A stretch of DNA of 51,792 nucleotides, taken from assembly GCA_001179505.1 (NCBI GenBank), contig CDMY01000509.1:1-51792 (forward strand), in the 5' to 3' direction. The notes beneath the pieces were generated by a model that saw only the letters and a list, made by a program, of their open reading frames with translations, was not told the DNA's origin and ran no database searches. Shown here one piece after another: positions 33,263 through 44,767 of the stretch; the stretch's first letter is position 1, and each line of letters opens with the position of its first letter. The position numbers and the translations under genes are program-made. The stretch comes from Vitrella brassicaformis. Taxonomy: Eukaryota; Sar; Vitrellaceae.

Positions 33263-35095
33263 TCACCAGTAGCAGCAAACTGACGGACCGCCAAGAGGGT
33301 CGGCAGCACAGCGTCCTTTGAAATTGCCAGGCCCCGAGCACAGAGTGTCTTTGTCAAGCCGCTCCTCAAAGCCCCCCCCAATGTACTCGACGTCGCAACA
33401 CTGGAGACACACACATACACTCGAAGAATACTCACTCATGGCTAGTGTCGTCCGTGTGTAAGGCCTCTCACCATGTTGTCGCGCGGGCACTCCGGAGTCT
33501 CGAATGTCACGGTGTCGCTACACTCTGCGATGGTCATTCTGTATGCCCACTCCTGTAGCAGACACACCAGAGCATCACAACACAACCATGCTGGAGACTT
33601 TTTCTTTCCCTACCTCGTACTCCCCGGTAACCACAATTAGGTCCTCCCTGCAGCAATAACCAAGCCAGCACTGACCCCGTTGAAGCACCGTTTCAGAGCC
33701 ACGATATTTGAAGGAGCACCACTACAAGCAAAATTCACATTTGCCCACACGAACACACACACAAACACGGCTACTCCGCGTGTCCCCTGCGAGAATAAGG
33801 GCTCTTTTGCCCACCCCAGGGTTGTCCGGCGTCAGCAAGTTGCCATCATCATCCTGCGGGAAGACCGACAGAGAGACAGAGAGACGGAGTGACATCCCGT
33901 CATGGCGACACAAATCAGCAGCACAACACGCACAGCACATGTCAGTGGCTCACGCATCCCCTACCGCAGGAGGGGCAGTGGTGGGCGGTGGCGGTGAAGG
34001 AGGATCTGGACGAGGAGGGGTGGCTGGGCGAGGCGGAGTGGTTGTACGAGGCGGGGAAGGAGTGGTGGGCGTCGGTGAAGGCGGAGGAGGAGTGGTTGTG
34101 CGAGGCGGACAACAGACATCACCACGGCACTGTCCCGGCAAAAGCACTACGGCCGAGTCGCCCCGGTCGAAGTAGCACACCTGCACACACACACTCGTGT
34201 ACACACACAGCCGTGCCGCGTGCGATGCACGTGCGTGTGCGCAACGTCAGCTGGCCCACCCCATTGTTGTCGATCAGCTTAGGAGTCGGATCGACCTCGC
34301 CACCTTCCTGCACACACAGGGAGAGAGAGAGAGGCGTGGCACCACTCCAAGAATGCCAGTGGCTCATTCATTCCTACCTCCGTATCGTCAGCCAGCCAAC
34401 AGCGGCCACCACACAGCTGTGTGTGCACCCAGCTCATTGTGATGTCCCCTCCTCCCATCCCTGCCGCAGACTTCAACAGCCACTTTCCCCTGTCGACCGC
34501 AACAGCGCTGCAGTTAGGGTGGGATTCGCAGCGTTCCGCGAGATACGCGGCTGTCGTGACGACGGCCAACTCGCGTCGCTCGCCATTCACTTCGCCACTC
34601 AAGGACAAGTTGAAGTCGGGGTTGTCGGCCACAAGCACGGTGCCATTCACCTCCACCGCAATGACGGGCACGCCCGGTGCCACCGGCACAACAGACATCG
34701 TCGTGTTGAAAGTCTCCAGCAACGCACTTTCCTGCTCATCACTTATGCCTGATTGAAACCCCACAGAGAGGCAGCTCAGCTTGACAGCTGCCCATTACCG
34801 AATGTCAACAGGTCTCCTCACCAGTGCTCTGCTCGGGAGCCGCACGAATCCGCTTCGCGCGCGAGCCGCTTCCCCAGTCCGCCCGCAGAGAAACCACCAA
34901 CACAGCGCTCACGACACCGGCCAGCGCGAGGATGCCGACAACGACCACAAGATCTCTCTTGTGCTCCTGCGCCCACAGAAGGAGCTTATTCCCTTCGCTC
35001 GGCAGCTTCGCCAGGAACAGCTTGAGCGACGCGAATGTCCTCCGGACGAAAGACACCATGCGGGCGAGTAGTGAGGGGAGCGACTGCTGCTCCAT
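33263..35095 (-). CDS. Single-pass membrane protein with Cys-rich ectodomain and Pro/Thr stalk
   Basis: Exons: 34822-35095, 34378-34748, 34209-34307, 33965-34180, 33815-33853, 33676-33721, about 33614-33643, 33472-33552, 33263-33400. The exon 5/6 junction is out of phase by one base in my model, so a boundary is wrong there. No signal peptide is seen. About 47 residues precede one strong membrane helix (LVVVVGILALAGVVSAVLVVSL), suggesting a type II orientation with the rest outside. The ectodomain has a segment with CESHPNCSAVAV and LCGGRCWLADD, weakly like PAN/Apple domains, then a stalk of repeated TTTPPPP/PPRP, then a Cys-rich end (CSDTVTFETPEC, CCDVEY, KGRC, VCCYW). Apple domains bind glycans or proteins in other systems. 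Function inferred as surface recognition or adhesion only. Confidence 0.6.
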
Positions 35096-35416
35096 GGTGC
35101 TGTCGGCAAGCCGGCGGGAACGATGACGGAGAGAAGAAGCGGAGAGAGGGATCTTGAAGATGGACCGATGCCAAAAGGAGAGGGGAGGGAAGAAAAGGGG
35201 CGCCAGACGCAAGAAGCGAAATAGCCGAAGATCCCGCACGGAAGAAGCGGTCAGGGAGGATGAACGTAGCTTGGCACCTGGAGATCTTGAGGAGGGAACT
35301 GTAGGGTGAGAGAAGACTGCACCAGACGCGGAGGTCGCCAATCACGGAGTCCAAGCTCGCACCATTTTCCGTTAACCGTTTGAACACCCCTACATACACT
35401 CTCCATATCAAGGCAG
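35096..35416. promoter_or_regulatory. Divergent intergenic region upstream of lipase B
   Basis: 321 bp between the membrane-protein start and the lipase B start. The minus frame remains open without an ATG as far as about 35341, so it is probably 5'UTR. No core promoter motif was recognised. Confidence 0.4.
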
Positions 35417-37238
35417 ATGCGACCTCTCCCCATCCTTCCCGCGGCATGGTCATACCTGCTGGCGTTCCCTTTCCTCACGCCAGCCTCATCGCAAATTGAA
35501 CCATCCCAAATCCAGTCGCTCCCCCTCCCACTGCCTGGTGCCTTCCCCACCCCTGCCCTCGACTGCGATGCCACACCACAGGGCGTGTTCGGCTGTCTGC
35601 TGCCTCTCGGACCGATCGGGGCGACACAGTGTGCCAAGAGCGTCATTCGGGAAGGGGGAATGGGCTTTCTGGATGGTGTGGATGGTGTAGCTGGGCTTGA
35701 GGATGTATTGCCGCTGGTTGGAGTGGGGCGGGCGCTGTGCGATTGCTTTGCGGACCAGGGCACCGGTGTGTTGGGGCAGCCGGAGAAGGTGTGCGAGTCT
35801 AGGCTGTGCTACCTGACCAGTGAGTTGAACGGACAAGCTGTCGCACTGTTGGGCACACGCCTTCATGAGTGTGTATGTATGTGTCTGTCTTGTTGTTTTG
35901 CAGTCTTCATATGTCTGATCATCGGGGAAAGTAGGCAGATGCCGCCATGATGTGCAAAGCGTCCACGCACACACACACACACACACATATACCTTTGTGT
36001 GTCCATGTGCCGACTGTGTGTCTGTCAGCCTGTGCCGAGTTCCCCGTCCTTCCCGGTGTGTTCGCACCGAGTCCTCCCGTGCTGCCCCCGTCCACTCAGT
36101 CAGCCGACCTCTTTCTCGCCGACCTGACCGGCAGCGTGGCCCCCACCATCCCTGCAGACATCGTCGAAAGAGAGGGGCTCACCTACTATGTGCTCATCCG
36201 GCTGCTATACAACCTCGGTTATGGGCCGTGCTTTGGCGTGGCTGCTCTGGCTGAGCCGCCCATTCCTGGCTGGAGCACTGTCAACGTTCTCAACCTCATC
36301 GAGACGCGTAAGTACATGGGGAATGGGTGGCAAAGTGGTGTTTGGCTGATTTTGTGTGGATGGATGGATGGCTGCAGCCGAACAAGAAGACGGTGGACTG
36401 CGTGAGGTGCCATTCATCCAGGTGGTGGAGAGGGACGATGGCAGCGAGCTGCTGATCCTGGTGCGGGCGACTGGGACGTTCACAGAGGCACGACTGCTGA
36501 CTTATGAGGACCAGGTGGCGTTTGACGACATCATCGGAGAGACAGCAGGCACTTCTGCGTCCGAGCCAATGATTCGGGAAGGTTTGGGGGAGATTTTACG
36601 AGCTGTGTACCCGTCGCTAAGGCGGATTGTGGATGAATCGACGGCCGAGAGGGTTATCGTCGCAGGATACTCGCTTGGTAACAATGCGTCACACACACTG
36701 GTCATCCGTGTGTGTGTGTGTGTATCTCTTCATTGATTCTCTGTGTGCAGGTGCCTCTGTGGCCAGCTACATCGCTCTCGGCCTGGCAACGACCTTCCCA
36801 GACGACCGAGTCGACTTGGTGGCCTTCGCACCGCCACGAGCCTTCGACCAGGCCTTTGCCGACCTCATGGTTGAGACACTCAACCTGCGCAACCCTCTCT
36901 ATGAGTTCGACTTCATCGCCAGGAGTGCCTGCAACACGGCGGTCGGTTGCAGTGCGGCCGATGCTTCTAAAACGGAGCTGCAACTTGTCGAGTACGTCGA
37001 TTTTCCCGCCGGCCGGATTGACATCAGTGAGGAGGATTTGGGCGAGCCCAATGGCATCAGTCCGCTGTCAGTGTGGGCACCGCATACATGCTCTTACCTG
37101 TGCTGGACAGTCCGAAATTTCCAGCCGGATGACCCCGTGGACTGGTGCGAGGCGGCGCCAAGTGATGGACAGGGAGATGGGGCCATAAGTTTGGGCAGCA
37201 TCTGCCCGTATAGCTTACAAAGGCTGCCGCTGCTGTAG
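35417..37238 (+). CDS. Secreted class 3 lipase-like hydrolase B (paralog of A)
   Basis: Exons 35417-35819, 35904-35930, 36029-36307, 36378-36677, 36751-37238; phases close, 498 residues. All four intron positions and phases match lipase A, so the pair is a duplication later split by the membrane-protein gene. The signal peptide is different (MRPLPILPAAWSYLLAF...ASSQ). The Cys-rich N-terminal domain is conserved (FGCLLPLGPIGATQCA, ALCDCFADQG, CESRLCY). Hydrolase motifs: LLILVRATGTF (family FRGT; A has VRGT), GYSLG elbow, DLVAFAPPRAFDQAF, and the candidate histidine in PHTCSYLCW. The most conserved block between A and B runs from STQSADLFL to LIRLL, before the hydrolase core. No GPI or membrane anchor is visible. 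Ends LQRLPLL, as A ends VERLPLLV. Confidence 0.83.
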
Positions 37239-38050
37239 GTCGCTGTGGGTGTAAATAGAGTTGGTCAGCTTGTAGAGATTGATTTGATTTTGATATTTGA
37301 GAGAAGAAAGGATGCTTGTATGTTATTCTGCTTCTGCCCTTCTCATGTTGTGCGACGTGTGGGAGGGACGTGTAGGCAGAATAAAAATATCTCCTTCCTC
37401 AGACTACTTTGTTTACTTTGTCCCTGTGTGTCTGCGTGCGTTTGCGCCTCTGTCTCCCTCCGTCTGTGTGTCTGTGTGTTCGTCCCATGTGAGAGCTCAT
37501 GGGCAATTCGCCGTGGATGATGCCGTGTGTTTTGTCAGACTCGAAAGATCGCATGCCTTAATTAAATCGTGCTGTGTTTGAAGGGAAAATCATTGAGTGA
37601 GAGCATTCATTGGTCCAATGCGTGAATGAATCGAGAGATGGATGTCTATTTGTATCCCCCTTAAGCGTCCCACCATTCGCTCGATACATCATCTATCCCA
37701 TCCCCATCAGCAATCCTATCGACGGTCGACTGGTCCGTGTAAGGATGTGCATCTGTTTCTTCCTCCTGCCCATGTTCCTTCCTCTGCCTGGGACACATTA
37801 CATACCATCCTTCTTCGTCGTGCCCACCAAGGCGAGCAGGCAGGCAGTCGGGCAGGCAATACGACGGGCGGGCAGGCAAGGGAGGGACCATCCATTCAAT
37901 CATTTAAACGCCTCCACGCGCAATGACATCACCACGGTAGTCTCTCTTACTCTCCCCAACCCACCCAACGCACACCGGCAGGAAGGCACGCAGGCAGGCA
38001 AGTGGCAGCCAGGCAGGTCCACTCCCTTTCATGTGCTGCGTGCCGTTAGG
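37239..38050. other. Intergenic, no gene recognised
   Basis: Downstream of lipase B. Contains TG-rich sequence and a GGCAGGCA-type simple repeat at about 37835-37885, repeated at 37990-38015. No supported coding sequence. Confidence 0.45.
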
Positions 38051-38054
38051 CTGT

Positions 38055-39761
38055 TCATGGACTGTCTGATTTGTTGGCCTCCTGTCCCAAAACTACCCCT
38101 CTCGCTAGTTGCTCATACTGGCGGGTCGTCAGCGGGGGTTCAACACGGTTGAACCACGAATTGCGCGTGTCGAACGCCTGCTGCTCTCGCTGACAGAGAT
38201 AAGTCAGCTTGTGGGCCATGCGTTTGACCACATGTCGTCCACCGTGCCGTGGGCATAGTTGTCAGTCTAAAGGAATCACACACGAATCTTTCCACGTCCT
38301 CCCTCTCTTTCTGTGTTCTTGTGTTCTCTTCTGTGCTTCTCCAGTCTGCTGCTTCATTGCTTGTTGCTGACCTCTATGAGGTTCTCCGCGGAAAAGTCCT
38401 TGGTGTCCGAATCGTAGTTCGTCCACATGTCAGAGAGCGCCGGCCTCTTCTCGATGTATGTGCATCTGCCGTCGTTCGAGATGTGCACAGTGCTGAGCCC
38501 TGCCTGCTGCACCTCATAGAAAAACTGCTCGGTAGTGTATCCGACGATGTGTCCTGCACGACACACAGAACAAAGAACAGAAAATAAACCACACAACACA
38601 CACACGCTCCATCAGAGAGAGTACAGACAGACATGTGTAGACACAGTATACTATGCATATGAATGCTTACGAATTATTCTATTGATAACTGTCTCGCATC
38701 GCGGCTTCGATTTCGACCTCGAACTTTGATGGTTCCATTCTGTTGAGGCCCAAGTGGAGGTCGATGTGCAGTCGCTTGCGACTTGCACGCATAGCACTCG
38801 AGGACATACTTGGAAGTGCCAATCAGGGGGCAGTCATTAACCCGGTGGCCGTGATACGTGGCCCCGGCGAGCTTGGCATAGTTGTCACAGAAGTCGGGGT
38901 CCTTGCGCGTGCGAGAAGAGGCGGCCTGGTGGGCGGTGAGTTATCAGCCGTGTTCTGTTGTTGTTGGTTTGTTGTTGAACGGCTAGCTCGAGACACTGAC
39001 GAAGTGTCGTTGTGAAATCTCAAGGCCCCCTCACCACAGCGACTCTCGGAACGAATCACGGTCGTTCCCAGTCACTTGACGGTCTGCACATTCAGGCATC
39101 GCTTTCACATGTGGCCATCTCTGGTCCTTCCACGTATGGAAATGTCGACTTGCTCGCAGATATGCCATTGCCTGAGCAGAGATTGACACAAAGTCAGACA
39201 AATACATGATTTATTCGCTGTTCTCTATACGTATATAAGGCGGCGTATATTGTACATCAGCGGTGGCTCATACAAGGGCTATATGTGGCTCGAGGCAGGC
39301 CAAGAATAGGGTCTTCCTTTCGCGAGCGCGACTCGGATCGTGCCCTTGCTGTTCTTGATGTTCTGTGACGTGTCGATGAGTAGACCTTCATTGTTGGTGA
39401 CCACCCGAGCTAGCGTAGGGGCAGAGACGAGGCGGTGAGCGAAGGCATTTCGCCTTCTGAGTTGACGTCTCCTTTCTTCGACTGTCTCGATTGCCAAGTA
39501 TCCATAAAGTGCGGCCTGAAAATAACTGTGTGCTCGCCGGATCTCACTTCGCCTGTAATATGCGACTTTAGACATAGACGGTTCGACTAGTCGAGCCCCG
39601 TCTCTCTTCCTTCTTGCCATCCTGACTGCATATGGGCGTCGATCTTGGATTTTCGCGTTGTTCTTGCTGTCCTCCTTATCCTTGCTGCCCTTCTTGTCGT
39701 GTTGTTTGTTGTCTTCCTTGTCGTCCTCCTTGTCGCCCTGCTCATATAAAACACAAACCAA
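38055..39761 (-). pseudogene. Minus-strand coding remnants: basic/Cys protein with uncertain model
   Basis: At least three exons join in phase: 38718-38925 (AASSRTRKDPDFCDNYAKLAG..., with CPLIG and CYACK), 38372-38553 (GHIVGYTTEQFFYEVQQAGL, ALSDMWTNYDSDTKDF) and 38204-38266 (TDNYAHGTVDDMW..., TGA at 38204-38206). Past that stop, another frame carries a protein-like stretch (KRMAHKLTYLCQREQQAF, VEPPLTTRQYEQLARG) to a TGA at 38055-38057, as if one base had been lost. Upstream, 39279-39761 encodes a Lys/Asp/Glu-rich low-complexity block followed by a basic helical region (SEIRRAHSYFQAALYGYL, ETVEERRRQLRRR), but I could not find a clean junction. No family recognised. It could be one live gene with errors or a decaying one. 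Confidence 0.4.
39632..39750 (-). repeat. Duplicated Lys/Asp/Glu-rich coding segment, copy 1
   Basis: On the minus strand it encodes a low-complexity run with DKEDNKQHDKKGSKDKED and ends AKIQDR. It matches 40125-40237 almost base for base in layout, so a segment of the gene was duplicated about 490 bp apart. Confidence 0.6.
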
Positions 39762-40680
39762 TGGAAAATGTCTATGGGTACCTTTTCGGCTTGCTACGGT
39801 TTGTTGGGCGAGAAGCCACCCTTACTTGCGCCGCCGGGGGGCGGCATACAGAGGGCCTGCCGTGGTTTGCAAGCGGAATGAACCCAACCGGCATGACCCG
39901 AGATAGGATAGAAATGATGGATGAAGACACGGCGCACAGGTCGATCGATGGGAGCACTCGGAATTGGTCTTGTGACACACATGTTGACCGACTTTCATCA
40001 ACCCCAAGTACAGGAGCATGGCCTCGTCGAACGAGCGGCTCATTTTGCAGTCATTAAACCGCCGAGAACACGCCCGGTGACAAATGCCGAGATCCATTGG
40101 CTACTTTTCTTTCACCTGAAGAGCCGATCTCGGATTTTCGCGTTGTTCTTGCTGTTCTCCTTCTCCTTGCTGCCCTTCTTGTTGTGTTGCTTGTTGTCTT
40201 TCTCGTCGTTCTCCTCGTCGCCGGCCGCGGCAATCTCAGAGACGGATCGATGGGATACAGTCGAATGATCTTGTGCTTCTGCATTTGAGTGTCGATGCCG
40301 CCATACTTGAACTTGTAATACTTGAACTTGTGATGGTCGTCGCCTTTCGACAGCGTACGCAGATCGACTCTCATCACGTTTACCCGACAACAGAACTCAT
40401 GCGCCTTCACAGATGCAGGATGCAGCAAAAGAGACAAAGAACAAAGACAAAACGACATCACTCTGCAATCCATCAGCTCACGGGATTCATCGTTGTAGAA
40501 GATCCATCGTCATGGAGGTCCCCTGCGCACCAGATTGTGTCTCATCAACGACAAGCTGTCAGCCATGTTGGCGTTCTGCTGGTCGTCATTGATTGCCGGC
40601 AGCTGAGGTTGAGCGTGGTCCGACTCGCTGCTGCTCGGCGCTCTCCCTTGGTTGACAGCTCAATCTGTGAAGAACTACAA
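39762..40680 (-). pseudogene. Second set of minus-strand coding fragments
   Basis: Fragments read KMSRSFDEAMLLYLGLMKVG (about 39990-40045), HHKFKYYKFKYGGIDTQMQK with KIIRLYPIDPS (about 40240-40355), and NDDQQNANMADSLSLMRHNL (about 40520-40585) followed by a TGA and then WIFYNDES. They are protein-like but fall in different frames and are interrupted. They share the Lys/Asp/Glu block with the neighbouring region. I read this as a partial duplicate in decay; a spliced gene with several short exons is the alternative. Confidence 0.35.
40125..40237 (-). repeat. Duplicated Lys/Asp/Glu-rich coding segment, copy 2
   Basis: Encodes NDEKDNKQHNKKGSKEKEN and AKIRDR in one frame. Compared with copy 1 the differences are mostly single-base changes that swap similar residues. 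Confidence 0.6.
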
Positions 40681-40774
40681 ATACGCACAGCTCAGAGCCT
40701 CCCGTCGCATGCATGCACTCACACAAAAACACGTTTGCCTTCCCGCAGTTGCCCTCGCTCGCCTCATTTCCTGT

Positions 40775-41703
40775 CTACTCTTCGTAGGGGATGATCTTGA
40801 AGTAGGCCAGTAGGGCGACCACATACTCGTCTAGCCACAGCGACGCGACGTTCTCCTCCGGCCGCTTCGGCGTCGACGAGAACGTGCTGCCGAACGAAGC
40901 GAGTCAGTCTCGGATGTGTCGACAATGGGTGAATACACGAGGTCGGTCTGAGGCCGCGAGGCCAGACCTGCTGGCATAAGCTGCATCCATCCATCAATAC
41001 ACAAAGTCACACACATTCATCCCTTTCGTCCTTCCTCCCTTGTCCTCTCTCGTGTGCGAATGTGTGTGTTTGTGTGTGTGTGTCGATGTTGTCTGCTGAC
41101 CTGGCTGCCGTGCTTCACCTGAGGTGAGGGTCCTCCTCTCTGAGCCGACGTAGGGCAACGATTGTCTGCACCGCCACTAGTCGCTTTCCATCGCACGCCT
41201 TGATTCATGAGCCTGAAAGACATGGAACATTAATGAAACGACGAAGTGGATGAACGTACACTTACCTTTGCCTCGGCTGCCGCTGCTAGGCCATCGGAAA
41301 CCACTGCTGTTCTGCGGTGCATCCAATTTTTTGGGTGCATCTGTCTTGCGCTCGCGGGGAACACGAATGGCTTGCTGTATCCATGTCTGACTGTGCTGCA
41401 GCATCCGTTTCTCGAATTGCTGTTCCAGGTTCTCAAGATGTGCAACGAATACAGCCGCTCTCGTCTCCATCGAGAGCTGCCCTTTGCCTAGCCATGTCTT
41501 ATACCTCCTCAATCCCCTCCCTTCTCTTTCGGTCCCTGCAAGTTGGACGATGGGTTGGTGGCCGGTGGAGCTCGGGGCGACGTGAGGGCGTCAGCGGAGG
41601 CCGCACGCTTCAGGGCGGTGGGAGCGGGTGCCCCGGCCGCCGCCGCGGCCGCAGAGAGGGACGGGCCAGCGGGAAATGATCCCCTCTCTTCCCTTCCCTT
41701 CAT
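40775..41703 (-). CDS. Hypothetical coiled-coil protein
   Basis: Family not recognised and exon joints only partly resolved. Start ATG 41701-41703 (MKGREERGSFPAG, then an Ala run). A well-defined exon, about 41259-41530 on the forward coordinates, encodes YKTWLGKGQLSMETRAAVF and VAHLENLEQQFEKRMLQHSQ, a likely coiled coil, and ends at a perfect donor AAAG|GTAAGT. The next exon encodes VRWKATSGGADNRCPTSAQ. The last encodes TPKRPEENVASLWLDEYVV and ALLAYFKIIPYEE, ending at TAG 40775-40777. A role is not inferable. The neighbouring ORFs to the left are damaged, so expression should not be assumed. Confidence 0.45.
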
Positions 41704-43515
41704 GCAACATGAATCGGCCCGACTTCATATAGGCCTACTTGATCAAAGAAGGGCTCGAGTGAGCCAGCTCCGCCAAAGTTCTCACGCATAACGGCATAAT
41801 CGATTGGCTGCAGCTGCAGGGGGGGGGTGAGGTCGACTGATTACCACATCTGAATGATGGGCGCTGCCGCTTCGTGTGCTTCCTGCAAGAACAGGTGCCA
41901 AAAACGTGAACAAAGTGTGAGAGTGTATTGTGGCGAGAGGTGTGAAGTAGCGGAGGCACTAGTGTGTGCGCCTGTGTCTTCGGCTGACTTGCCTTTCGTT
42001 GACTGCACATTCAGCTGCCCTGGATGCGGAGCGAGGCTCGCCAAAACCACCCGTCCTGGTGGTGCCAGAATCTTCTGACGCCCGGTTTGAGTGCTTTCGA
42101 CTGCGGCTGCCCCGTCGGGAACGGGTAGAAGAATCTTGGATGCACGGCGCCCTTGAACAGACGATGCGGTTGTTGTTCCTCGGAGAGGGTCAGACGAAGC
42201 TGGCCAATGTGTAGCCGAACAGGAATCGCGGGGTTGCAGGCCGGGTGGATTTAAACAGATGTTCAAGGGCGCATCATCTGTTCATCTGACAACGTCGCTA
42301 GAATCGCCAAGACTGGACGCATCTGTCTCGTCTCTCGCGACTCTTCGACCCTTCAGCGAGCCATTGTGTCACGTGCAGAGGTTGAGCACGCCTAGAGCGC
42401 TGTCAATTGAGTGTCGTTGCTCACCAATGCTCACACGCATCCTAGCCAAACTGTAAACTATTTGCGGAGAGAGACGGTTCGGTTTACATGTGTGGAAGCG
42501 TGGGGCATTATGTTTGAGGCACTTCATCCCATTCGGCATCGCGCGCATACATATTGATAACACTTGTCTGCCACACTCACCATTCACAAGTCCATCGGCC
42601 GACCGACTTCCTCCAACGCGTATCCTACATACACAGAGGACACGCGGACATGCATGCCTACAGGTAGACTAAAGGCCTTCCAAGACTTGCCCCCTCTGTC
42701 CACTGCTGTCGACCCGCCCACCCCCACCCACTAAATCCTTGATTGCATAAATATGACAGACAGACAGACAGCCCATACGGACGTGCATATATGCATCTCA
42801 CCTTTGCTGATGGACCCTCCCGTGCACCCGCCCACCAAAACACCCACGCGAAAGCAACAGGATGAGTGTGCAATGGCTGAACGGATCAATGGAAGCGGTG
42901 TGATGCGATGTGATGTGATGCGATGATCGATGTCATGCGATGTGGTCAGGGAGTGATGCGATGATCGATGTAATGATGAGTGGATGAGTGGATGGCTCAA
43001 ACAAAGAGGGAGGACTGCACGGAAAAACACCCACCACACACATGTGTGTGTGTGTGTGTAGGTCATTGAAAGCACTCATTTTCACGCCGCAGCTGTGTAT
43101 ATAAAACCATAGCTGGCATACCCCACGGGCGGCACACACATCCGTTAGTGCGCTTATCCGCACACCGATGTGGCCCACCAGAAGGCCCACGCACACACAC
43201 GCACACGCCCTCACGCCAGGCAGGCAGACGCGTGAGGCCACAAAATGACGAAGCAGTAGGGGGGACAAAGACGCTCATTATTGACAAAATACCCATCATC
43301 CATCGATCCATCCATCCACACAGCCACCTGCCCCCTTTACTGACCCACCTATACTCTCTCTCTATCTCTCTCTGTCGCACTCACGTCTACCTACTTGATG
43401 CAAAACCCACCCTCCCGACCGCCCAAACAACAACACCGTCACACACAAAAGGATGGATGGATGGATGGATGACACACAGCATCACACACTGCACCGCCGC
43501 ACCACCACAGCATCA
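41704..43515. other. Mostly intergenic; one possible small plus-strand ORF
   Basis: At 41854-42078 a plus-strand ORF of 74 codons encodes a Cys-rich peptide (CASCKNRCQKRE, SCPGCGARL); the opposite strand is also open there, so coding status is unclear. The rest holds simple repeats, including GATG-type repeats, and no supported gene. Confidence 0.35.
42896..42985. repeat. GATG/TGATGCGATG microsatellite
   Basis: Imperfect tandem array of GATG-type units (GTGATGCGATG, GATGATCGATG) over about 90 bp. Confidence 0.7.
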
Positions 43516-44717
43516 TCATTCCTCTGCACCCCAGCTCGTCGTCTTGGTCAGCTCGTCGTTGCTCCGAATCGACTGACGCGGGTCATAGTGGGCGTTCTCA
43601 TCACCGCCGCCGCCCCCTCCCCCTCTCCACTTGCCAGAGCGCACAGGCATTGACACGGAGGGCACCTTGAACCGCACAGCCTTGTTGCCGTGCCGGCGCA
43701 CTTGCAAGGGCGGCGAGTCCTGGTGCAGGTCTGCTCTCGGCTGGTGCGTCTCGTTGTTCTCCTGGCCGGTTTCAAGTGCACTGGCTGGGTGGAAAGCGGG
43801 CGGCGGTGGGGGGACGGAAATGTCAGAGAAGGTGGTCGTGTTGTCGTTGTCTGCGGTGGAGCTCGCGGCGCATGAGTCGTCGTTGCGCATGCCGCTTTGC
43901 CCGAAGGCGTCGTGGTCGTGGTCGTGTTGCGAGGGGACTTTGCAGTAGGCGCACAGGAGGAATTTGCGGAGGGAGCGGCCGCAGACGCAGCACCACAGCA
44001 GAGACATCGCAAACACCAACGCGCCACCGCCCAATGCTGGCACACACACACACACAGAGGTTGAGAGGGAGAGGGTCGGTTCTACAAGGTCACTGGTGCA
44101 CGAGCTGACCTCCATAGAGAAGGAATAGCCATTCCTGCGTGTTGGGGGAGCCGTTGCCGTCGCTTTGGTCCCCTCTCCCTCTGGTCAGGTCGCTCGTGCG
44201 CTGCTGCACGTTGGTCCACTTGTTGTTCTTGTCGGCTGCCTTGTAAGCGGCTGAATGGCCACTAGCAGCCAGTATGGCAGCGCTGGTGGTGTTGGTGGCT
44301 GACCACAGAGCACCGAGAGACAACAGCGTGTCTATGTGTTTATGTGTGTGTGTGGGCTAGGGGGATGGGCCAACTGACCGTTGTGTATGCAGTGGACGGC
44401 CGGCTGGTCCCACAGCAGTGTGCGGTAGTTGGGCAAGAAGCGACAGAACATCGACCCATTCTGCACCGATGGCCTGACACACACCCACACCCCAACACGC
44501 GAAATTGTCTTGCGAGCCATGTCAGCACACAACCATCCGTGTCATGCGTACGTGAGCGGTCTCCATCCGTTCTCCTCGTCACACGCGACCGTCATGGACG
44601 CGCCGCTGATGGCCTGCCCGTCCTCGTTGACGCGCGTGGGCGGCTCGGCTGTCGACACAATGCCGGCAAACGACTCGTTGTTGCCGAGCGGCAGATCAGG
44701 ACACACCGCTTCACAGA

Positions 44718-44767
<50 letters not shown>

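Noticed and set aside
40831-41016. Arg-rich minus ORF ending RRTSRRCG
   Set aside because: A different frame of the same bases gives a better C-terminus (VASLWLDEYVV...IIPYEE), so this is a shadow.
42896-42985. Short repeats considered as a CRISPR-like array
   Set aside because: Units are contiguous 4-11 bp microsatellite without unique spacers, in a eukaryotic genome.
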